Shown here: in pieces, positions 57,876 through 64,000 of the stretch
Position numbering within the stretch: the stretch's first letter is position 1
Layout of the letters: the number at the start of each line of letters is the position of its first letter
From: Marichromatium bheemlicum
Lineage (GTDB): Bacteria > Pseudomonadota > Gammaproteobacteria > Chromatiales > Chromatiaceae
Length of the DNA stretch: 64,000 bases
Assembly: GCF_012276755.1 (NCBI RefSeq)
Contig: NZ_JAAXKX010000005.1
Location: 62,001 to 126,000, forward strand
Direction of reading: 5' to 3'
Notes under the pieces: model-generated
Seen by the model: only the letters and a program-made list of their open reading frames with translations
What the model was told of the DNA's origin: nothing
Database searches by the model: none
Position numbers and translations under genes: made by a program

Positions 57876-59063
57876 TCAGCCGGCGCAGGCGTTGGCGATG
57901 CGCTCGAGCGCCTGCTCCAGGTTCTCGCGACTGGTGGCGATCGACAGCCGGACGTAGCCGGGCAGGCCGAAGGCAGTGCCGGGCACCAGGGCGACACCGG
58001 CCTCCTCGATCAGGTACTCGGCCAGTTCGACGTCGGTGCTGATGTTGGGCATGCGCTCGATCAGCCCCTGGACCTTGGGGAAGACGTAGAAGGTGCCGTC
58101 GGTGGGCAGGCACTCGATGCCGTCGATGGTGTTGAGCCGCTCGACGACCAGGTCGTGACGCGCCTTGAAGGCGGTGAGCATCTCGCCGATGCACGCCTGC
58201 GGGCCTTCGAGCGCGGCCTGGGCGGCGGCCTGCGAGATCGAGGCCGGGTTGGAGGTGCTCTGCGACTGTACCTTCTTCATCGCCTTGATGATGTCGGCGG
58301 GACCGGCGGCGTAACCGATGCGCCAGCCGGTCATCGAGTAGGCCTTGGAGACGCCGTTGAGCACCAGGGTGCGCGGGGCGAGGTCGGGGCAGGCATTGAG
58401 GATGTTGACGAAGGGTGCATCGTCCCAGCGGATGTGCTCGTACATGTCGTCGCTGGCGATCACCGCGCGCGGGAAGTCACGCAGCACCTCGCCGAGGGCC
58501 TCGAGCTCGTCTCGGCTGTAGGCCATGCCGGTGGGGTTGGAGGGGCTGTTGATGACCACCAGCCGGGTCTGCTCGGTCATCGCCGCGCGCAGCTGCGCCG
58601 GGGTGATCTTGAACGACTGGTCGGCGGCGGCGTGGATGAACACCGGGGCGGCACCGGCGAGCAGCGACATGTCGGGGTAGGAGACCCAGTAGGGGGCGGG
58701 GATCACCACCTCGTCGCCCGGATCGAGCAGCGCCTGGGCGAGGTTGAAGAAGCTCTGTTTACCGCCACAGGAGACCAGGATCTGCTCGGCGGTGAAGTCG
58801 AACCCGTTGTCGCGCTTGAATTTGTCGATGATCGCCTGCTTGAGCCCGGCGGTGCCGTCGACGGCGGTGTACTTGGTGAAGCCGTTCTCGATCGCGGCGA
58901 TGGCGGCGGCCTTGATGTGCTCGGGGGTGTCGAAGTCGGGTTCACCGGCACCGAGTCCGATCACGTCCTTGCCCTCGGCGCGCAGCGCATTGGCGCGGGC
59001 GGTGATGGCGAGTGTGGCAGACGGCTTGACGGCCTGGACGCGGGCGGCGAGTTTGGTGCTCAT
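57876..59063 (-). CDS. Aspartate aminotransferase family (class I), PLP-dependent
   Basis: This class I aminotransferase transfers amino groups, probably between aspartate and 2-oxoglutarate. The 395 residues show the family order: VIGLGAGEPDFDTPEHI near residue 35, INSPSNPTGMAYS, DDMYEHIRWDD, the PLP Lys in NGVSKAYSMTGWRIGYA, and the substrate-carboxylate Arg near the C-terminus (YVRLSIATS). It resembles the AspC/AAT Ib subgroup. The ATG at 59063 starts at the family N-terminus although the frame is open further upstream. It is divergent from uvrB. Confidence 0.93.
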   Translation of the reverse strand: MSTKLAARVQAVKPSATLAITARANALRAEGKDVIGLGAGEPDFDTPEHIKAAAIAAIENGFTKYTAVDGTAGLKQAIIDKFKRDNGFDFTAEQILVSCGGKQSFFNLAQALLDPGDEVVIPAPYWVSYPDMSLLAGAAPVFIHAAADQSFKITPAQLRAAMTEQTRLVVINSPSNPTGMAYSRDELEALGEVLRDFPRAVIASDDMYEHIRWDDAPFVNILNACPDLAPRTLVLNGVSKAYSMTGWRIGYAAGPADIIKAMKKVQSQSTSNPASISQAAAQAALEGPQACIGEMLTAFKARHDLVVERLNTIDGIECLPTDGTFYVFPKVQGLIERMPNISTDVELAEYLIEEAGVALVPGTAFGLPGYVRLSIATSRENLEQALERIANACAG

Positions 59064-59214
59064 CAGCGATGATCTCTGGGGTCCTGGGGTGGCTGGATTT
59101 GATTGTTGCAACTGCCAATAATAGCGAAACGCCGAACGCCCGGCATCTTGCGCGATGGCCACGGATGGCGCTCGGCGCGGGGCGCGGCGATCATCAGCAG
59201 ACGAGGCCCCTTGC
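59064..59214. promoter_or_regulatory. Divergent promoter region aspC-uvrB
   Basis: An AT-rich part at 59097-59125 contains AATAAT at 59117-59122, a good -10 towards uvrB, with only a weak -35 (TGGATT at 59094). No CTG-N10-CAG LexA box is visible, unlike upstream of uvrB in E. coli. ACGAGG at 59200-59205 is the ribosome site for uvrB. Confidence 0.4.
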
Positions 59215-61224
59215 ATGTCCCCCAGACCCTTTCAGCTCGAAGCCCAGTTCGCACCTGCGGGCGATCAGCCCGAGGCCATCGACCGTCTGGTCGCCGGCCT
59301 GGAGGACGGTGAGGCCGGGCTGACCTTGCTCGGGGTGACCGGTTCGGGCAAGACCTTCACCATCGCCAACGTCATCGACCGGGTGCAGCGCCCGACCCTG
59401 GTACTGGCGCCGAACAAGACCCTCGCCGCCCAACTCTACGGCGAGATGCGTGAGTTCTTCCCGCACAACGCCGTCGAGTACTTCGTCTCCTACTACGACT
59501 ACTACCAGCCCGAGGCCTATGTCCCGGCCACGGATACCTATATCGAGAAGGACGCGGCGATCAACGAGCACGTCGAGCAGATGCGGTTGTCGGCGACCAA
59601 GGCGCTGCTGGAGCGGCGCGATGTGGTGATCGTCGCCACCGTCTCCTCGATCTACGGGCTCGGCGACCCGGACGCCTATCTGAAGATGGTGCTGCTGCTC
59701 AAGCGTGGCGACCTGGTCGACCAGCGCGCCATCCTGCGCCGGCTCGCCGACCTGCAGTACCAGCGCAACGAGGTCGAGCTGCAGCGCGGCTGCTACCGGG
59801 TGCGCGGCGACGTGATCGACATCTATCCGGCCGAGTCCGACGACGAGGCGGTGCGGGTGGAGCTGTTCGACGACGAGATCGAGTCGCTGTCGCTGTTCGA
59901 TCCGCTCACCGGCGTGGTGCGCCAGCAGGTGGCGCGCTACACCGTCTACCCCAAGACCCACTACGCCACCCCGCGCGAGACCATCCTCCAGGCCGTCGAG
60001 CAGATCAAGCCGGAGCTGCGCGAGCGCCTCACGGTGCTGCGCGAGCAGGGCAAGCTGGTCGAGGCGCAGCGGCTCGAACAGCGCACCCAGTTCGACCTGG
60101 AGATGATGGTCGAGGTCGGCTACTGCCAGGGCATCGAGAACTACAGTCGCTATCTCTCCGGGCGTGCCCCCGGCGAGCCGCCGCCGACCCTCTACGACTA
60201 TCTGCCGCACGACGCCCTGGTGGTGATCGACGAGAGCCATGTCACCGTGCCCCAGCTCGGCGGCATGTACCGCGGTGACCGCTCGCGCAAGGAAAACCTG
60301 GTCGACTATGGCTTCCGCCTGCCCTCGGCGCTCGACAACCGGCCGCTGCGCTTCGAGGAGTTCCGCGAGCGCCAGCCGCAGACCATCTATGTCTCGGCCA
60401 CCCCGCGCGCCTTCGAGCTGGAACACTCGGGCGTGGTGGTCGAGCAGGTGGTGCGTCCCACCGGGCTGGTCGACCCCGAACTCGAGGTGCGCCCGGCGCT
60501 GACCCAGGTCGACGACCTGCTCTCCGAGATCCACGCCCGGGTCGCGGTCGACGAGCGCGTCTTGGTGACCACCCTCACCAAGCGCATGGCCGAGGACCTC
60601 ACCGATTACCTCACCGAGCACGAGGTGCGGGTGCGCTATCTGCACTCCGACATCGATACCGTCGAGCGCGTCGAGATCATCCGCGATCTGCGGCTCGGCG
60701 CCTTCGACGTGCTGGTCGGGATCAACCTGCTGCGCGAGGGGCTGGACATGCCCGAGGTCTCGCTGGTCGCCGTCCTCGACGCCGACAAGGAGGGCTTTCT
60801 GCGTTCGACCGATTCGCTGATCCAGACCATCGGGCGCGCCGCGCGCAACGCCAACGGCAAGGCCATCCTCTACGCCGACAGCCTCACCGGCTCGATGCGC
60901 CGGGCGATCGACGAGACCGAGCGCCGCCGCGCCAAGCAGCTCGCCGCCAATGCCGCCAACGGCATTACCCCGCAGACCATCCGCAAGGCGGTGGCCGACA
61001 TCATGGAGGCGGCCACCCCGGGCGCGCCGCTGCCGGCGCGTGACTATGCCGCGGTGGCCGACGAGGTGGCCGAGTACGCCGCGCTCACCCCACAGCAGCT
61101 GGCCAAGCGGATCAAGGCGCTGGAGAAGACCATGTACCAGCACGCCAAGGACCTGGAGTTCGAGCAGGCGGCGGCGGTGCGCGACCAGATCCGCGCGCTG
61201 CAGACCCGGGGGCTGGCCGGCTGA
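59215..61224 (+). CDS. uvrB: Excinuclease ABC subunit B
   Basis: UvrB verifies DNA lesions delivered by UvrA and recruits UvrC for incision in nucleotide excision repair. The 669 residues contain Walker A GVTGSGKT near residue 44, the damage-sensing beta-hairpin [12 protein letters not shown], the helicase motifs VIDESHVTV and QTIGRAARN, and a C-terminal UvrC-binding coiled coil ([20 protein letters not shown]). The ATG at 59215 is set by the ACGAGG site. It is followed by mtgA 28 bases downstream. Confidence 0.97.
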   Translation: MSPRPFQLEAQFAPAGDQPEAIDRLVAGLEDGEAGLTLLGVTGSGKTFTIANVIDRVQRPTLVLAPNKTLAAQLYGEMREFFPHNAVEYFVSYYDYYQPEAYVPATDTYIEKDAAINEHVEQMRLSATKALLERRDVVIVATVSSIYGLGDPDAYLKMVLLLKRGDLVDQRAILRRLADLQYQRNEVELQRGCYRVRGDVIDIYPAESDDEAVRVELFDDEIESLSLFDPLTGVVRQQVARYTVYPKTHYATPRETILQAVEQIKPELRERLTVLREQGKLVEAQRLEQRTQFDLEMMVEVGYCQGIENYSRYLSGRAPGEPPPTLYDYLPHDALVVIDESHVTVPQLGGMYRGDRSRKENLVDYGFRLPSALDNRPLRFEEFRERQPQTIYVSATPRAFELEHSGVVVEQVVRPTGLVDPELEVRPALTQVDDLLSEIHARVAVDERVLVTTLTKRMAEDLTDYLTEHEVRVRYLHSDIDTVERVEIIRDLRLGAFDVLVGINLLREGLDMPEVSLVAVLDADKEGFLRSTDSLIQTIGRAARNANGKAILYADSLTGSMRRAIDETERRRAKQLAANAANGITPQTIRKAVADIMEAATPGAPLPARDYAAVADEVAEYAALTPQQLAKRIKALEKTMYQHAKDLEFEQAAAVRDQIRALQTRGLAG

Positions 61225-61252
61225 GCGCGCGCATGGGTGCGACACCGCGACG

Positions 61253-62077
61253 ATGAGCGAGCAGGAGCGGCAGGAGGCCGGCGCGGTCGACACCCCCGGG
61301 CCGGGCATGGCGGGCGCCACGCATGAGGCGCCTGGGTCGAGGCCGTCACGGCTCGGGGGCGTGCCCGGGCGCGCGCGCTGCTGGCTGCGCCGCTGCGGTC
61401 GCGGGTTGCTGGTGCTGGTCGCCACCGGCGTGCTCGGCTCGGCGCTGCTCGTCGCGGCGCTGCGCTGGGTCGATCCGCCGGCCTCGGCCTTCATGCTCCA
61501 GCACGCCTACAACCTGTGGCGACTCGACCAGTCGCCGCCCTACTACCACCACTGCTGGGTGCCCTGGAGCGAACTCCCGCCGCCGCTGCGACTGGCGGCG
61601 ATCAGCGGCGAGGATCAGCGCTTCCCGAGCCATCTCGGCTTCGATCTGATCGAGATCCGTCACGCCCTCGCCGCCCATCGCCGGGGCGGCGCGTTGCGCG
61701 GCGCCAGCACCATCACCCAGCAGACGGCCAAGAACCTCTTCCTGTGGCCGGGGCAGGGCTGGGTGCGCAAGGCGATCGAGGCCTGGTTCACCCTGCTGCT
61801 CGAGGTGCTGTGGTCGAAGGAGCGCATCCTCGAGGTCTATCTCAACATCATCCAGTTCAGCCCCAGCACCTATGGCGCCGGGGCGGCCAGCGTGCGCTAC
61901 TTCGGCCACCCGGCGCGCACCCTGACGCTGGAGGAGTCGGCGCTGCTCATCGGCGTGCTGCCGGCGCCCGGTCACTACCGTCTCGACCGCCCCTCGGAGC
62001 GGCTGCGCCGCCGCGCCGACTGGATCATCGACCAGTCCTCGCGCCTCGGCGGCGAGCGTTATCTGCAGCGGCTCTGA
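61253..62077 (+). CDS. mtgA: Monofunctional peptidoglycan glycosyltransferase
   Basis: MtgA polymerises lipid II into glycan strands. The 274 residues have a cytoplasmic N-terminus rich in Gly/Pro/Arg, one transmembrane anchor (GLLVLVATGVLGSALLVAAL near residue 52) and the GT51 domain: SGEDQRFPSHLGFDL, GASTITQQTAKNLFL, KERILEVYLNIIQF and YGAGAASVRYFG. The catalytic Glu of the first motif is present. The start at 61253 follows uvrB by 28 bases, so both may share a transcript. An intergenic repeat region begins after it. Confidence 0.93.
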   Translation: MSEQERQEAGAVDTPGPGMAGATHEAPGSRPSRLGGVPGRARCWLRRCGRGLLVLVATGVLGSALLVAALRWVDPPASAFMLQHAYNLWRLDQSPPYYHHCWVPWSELPPPLRLAAISGEDQRFPSHLGFDLIEIRHALAAHRRGGALRGASTITQQTAKNLFLWPGQGWVRKAIEAWFTLLLEVLWSKERILEVYLNIIQFSPSTYGAGAASVRYFGHPARTLTLEESALLIGVLPAPGHYRLDRPSERLRRRADWIIDQSSRLGGERYLQRL

Positions 62078-62089
62078 GGTTCAGTGATC

Positions 62090-62368
62090 AGCCTCCAGCC
62101 CCTAGGTTGGGTTGCCCATACACCACCGATCGACGAATCCTTGGGACTCCAGGACGGGCAACCCAACATCGCCACCAGGCGGCCGCCAGCGGGTTGAACC
62201 GCGAAGACGCCAAGAGCGCGAAGATGAAGAAAGGCTTCCAGCGGTCAGTCTCCGGTGAGGGGCCGGGTTGTCTCGTCGCGTCGCGTCGCGGTTGGCCGCC
62301 CCCCGGCACCGGAGGCTGTTTGCTGAAGGCTGGTCGCTTTCTTCGCGTCCTTTGGGTCTTTGCGGTTC
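62090..62368. repeat. Repeat unit, copy 1
   Basis: This 279-base unit is repeated at 62511-62789 with only two differences seen by eye. It holds two palindromic modules. The first pairs GTTGGGTTGCCC at 62106-62117 with GGGCAACCCAAC at 62156-62167. The second has a left arm GAACCGCGAAGACGCCAAG starting at 62196 and a right arm CTTTGGGTCTTTGCGGTTC ending at 62368. The second arm type is the same family as at 56369-56508. Confidence 0.85.
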
Positions 62369-62460
62369 CATCCTCATTGAACCGCCAAGATACCGTCTTG
62401 CCGGTCAATCGCCGATCATGCACACCAGCCAGTCCCCGACTGGAGGCTGGAAGCTGGTTT

Positions 62461-62490
62461 GAACCGCGAAGACACGAAGCGCGCAAAGGG
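62461..62490. repeat. Solitary repeat arm
   Basis: GAACCGCGAAGACACGAAG here resembles the left arm of the flanking units and is closest to the arm at 56369. No matching right arm is seen in the 142 bases between the two units. Confidence 0.6.
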
Positions 62491-62510
62491 GAGAAAAGCC
62501 TTCAGCGACC

Positions 62511-62789
62511 AGCCTCCAGCCCGTAGGTTGGGTTGCCCATACACCACCGATCGACGAATCCTTTGGACTCCAGGACGGGCAACCCAACATCGCCACCAGG
62601 CGGCCGCCAGCGGGTTGAACCGCGAAGACGCCAAGAGCGCGAAGATGAAGAAAGGCTTCCAGCGGTCAGTCTCCGGTGAGGGGCCGGGTTGTCTCGTCGC
62701 GTCGCGTCGCGGTTGGCCGCCCCCCGGCACCGGAGGCTGTTTGCTGAAGGCTGGTCGCTTTCTTCGCGTCCTTTGGGTCTTTGCGGTTC
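62511..62789. repeat. Repeat unit, copy 2
   Basis: A near-perfect direct copy of 62090-62368 at an offset of 421 bases. The differences seen are at 62523 (G for C) and in the ctttgg/cttggg stretch near 62561. Such near-identity indicates a recent tandem duplication or gene conversion. Confidence 0.85.
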
Positions 62790-62803
62790 AATCTCCTGGC
62801 CAG

Positions 62804-62841
62804 CTGGCCGCTGGCCGCTGGCCGCTGGCCGCTGGCCGCTG
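62804..62841. repeat. Heptamer tandem repeat (CTGGCCG)
   Basis: Five perfect copies of CTGGCCG plus three further bases lie directly before the end of the DUF4124 gene. The inverted heptamer also occurs once within the element near 56354 (CGGCCAG). Confidence 0.85.
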
Positions 62842-62852
62842 AAAGCCCATCC

Positions 62853-63290
62853 TCAGGGTTCGCAATAACGCTCGACCTGGGCGCGGTGGTGTTCGAGCAT
62901 CTGCTCGCGGTAGCGCTGTTCGCTGCGGTCGCGGTAGGTGGCTCGGGCGGCCTGCTCCCAGCGCGCGACCTGGGCGCGGTGGCGGGCGCATTTGGCGCGA
63001 TCCGAGGGGGACGCGGAGGGGCGCCTGGGGGCGGTGTCGGTGGTGGCGCGCGCGGCCGGTGTCGGGGCGAGCCGTTGGAGTTGGTTGCCGACCGACATCT
63101 GCGGGTCGTTGGCGGCGCGGGCGCTGCCGTCGGGGCTGCGGGTGTCGAGTTCGATGCTGCCTCCCGAGGCCGCGCTGCCACAGGGGGTTTGCTGATAGCT
63201 GATCCGGCCGGCGGCGTCGACGCAACGATAGAGCTCGGCCTGGGCGTCGAGGGCCGCGACCGCGCAGAGTAGCGCGATGGCGCCTTTCAT
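62853..63290 (-). CDS. DUF4124-domain exported protein
   Basis: This 145-residue protein has a signal peptide (GAIALLCAVAALDAQA) and a DUF4124 domain of unknown function (LYRCVDAAGRISYQQTPCG). The Cys pair at about residues 23 and 37 is typical of the domain and could form a disulfide in the periplasm. The rest is charged, with Arg and Gln-rich helices (YRDRSEQRYREQMLEHHRAQ). The ATG at 63290 follows from the signal peptide; the frame is open further upstream. The heptamer repeat borders its 3' end. Confidence 0.85.
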   Translation of the reverse strand: MKGAIALLCAVAALDAQAELYRCVDAAGRISYQQTPCGSAASGGSIELDTRSPDGSARAANDPQMSVGNQLQRLAPTPAARATTDTAPRRPSASPSDRAKCARHRAQVARWEQAARATYRDRSEQRYREQMLEHHRAQVERYCEP

Positions 63291-63387
63291 GCTCGATCCT
63301 CCCTCCGCTGGATGGACACGGCAGGGCAAGGCCCCGCCATGTCCGAGCTTAGTCGGGATCGCTGCCCGGCGTAAGGTTCGGGCGACC

Positions 63388-64000
<613 letters not shown>

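Larger units (their letters stand above)
62078..62852. other. Intergenic repeat region between mtgA and the DUF4124 gene
   Basis: These 775 bases carry no gene: the short frames found here differ between strands and repeat with the DNA. The content is two copies of a 279-base unit separated by 142 bases, plus a heptamer tandem repeat. Each is described in its own entry. Confidence 0.7.

Noticed and set aside
59064-59214. A LexA box upstream of uvrB.
   Set aside because: No CTG-N10-CAG or near match is visible in the region.
62196-62800. Short frames around 62088-62842 with recurring sequences as genes.
   Set aside because: Their similarity to each other comes from the duplicated DNA; they lack ribosome sites and family resemblance.
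62804-62841. CTGGCCG heptamers as a CRISPR array.
   Set aside because: The repeats are seven bases with no spacers and no cas genes are nearby; this is a simple tandem repeat.

Overview
The window is GC-rich chromosomal DNA, about two thirds G+C by eye and with strongly GC-biased third codon positions. The gene content is that of a gammaproteobacterium: a type II secretion pseudopilin, the pilMNOPQ-aroK-aroB-gltBD arrangement, hldE-waaA for LPS core, a mtgA/uvrB/aspC housekeeping block and an HME-type RND metal pump. A purple sulfur bacterium or close relative (Chromatiaceae) fits the mix, but that is inference, because no photosynthesis or sulfur-oxidation gene lies in the window. I see no prophage, insertion sequence or CRISPR array.

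Layout. 1-1205: the 3' end of gspK facing an uncharacterised gene. 1517-6570: the type IV pilus alignment and secretin operon pilMNOPQ. 7049-15458: aroK, aroB, gltB, gltD (shikimate pathway and ammonia assimilation). 15625-18090: two PilU-type motor ATPase paralogues. 18220-21203: an overlapping pair, a hydantoinase/oxoprolinase-like ATPase and a histone-deacetylase-superfamily amidohydrolase with a C-terminal zinc-ribbon-like segment. 21431-29053: a small XRE regulator translationally coupled to a six-gene hydrogenase-4-like membrane complex (hyfB, C, E, F, G, I), whose large subunit lacks the NiFe-binding cysteines. 29109-34550: a polysaccharide deacetylase, an HDOD-histidine kinase and a REC-PAS-PAS-GGDEF-EAL regulator. 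34582-37623: hldE, waaA and a solitary RelE-type toxin. 37888-41079 (minus): a cysteine hydrolase, a PCMT-family methyltransferase and a KefB-type antiporter. 41186-49713 (minus): a tightly overlapping metal-response and efflux operon (PepSY protein, response regulator, kinase, outer-membrane factor, membrane-fusion protein, RND pump, DUF3240 protein, small exported protein). 49859-57593: an SDR-family protein, a stand-alone REC protein, an ABC1/UbiB-family protein, a DEAD-box helicase, a DUF423 protein, RsmE and a prokaryotic pentameric ligand-gated ion channel. 57659-63290: tRNA-Asn, an aspartate-type aminotransferase, uvrB, mtgA, a duplicated intergenic repeat and a DUF4124 protein. 63388-64000: a partial DAHP synthase.

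How the parts relate. pilMNOPQ and the PilU-type ATPases serve the same surface-motility machine, and the HDOD-kinase and c-di-GMP regulator could feed into it, though no gene here shows that link. aroK, aroB and the partial DAHP synthase all belong to the shikimate pathway. hldE and waaA serve LPS core assembly. The most unusual content is the hydrogenase-like complex without a NiFe site, the hydantoinase-like/deacetylase-like pair, the ligand-gated channel, and a family of inverted repeats at 56369-56508 and 62090-62790.
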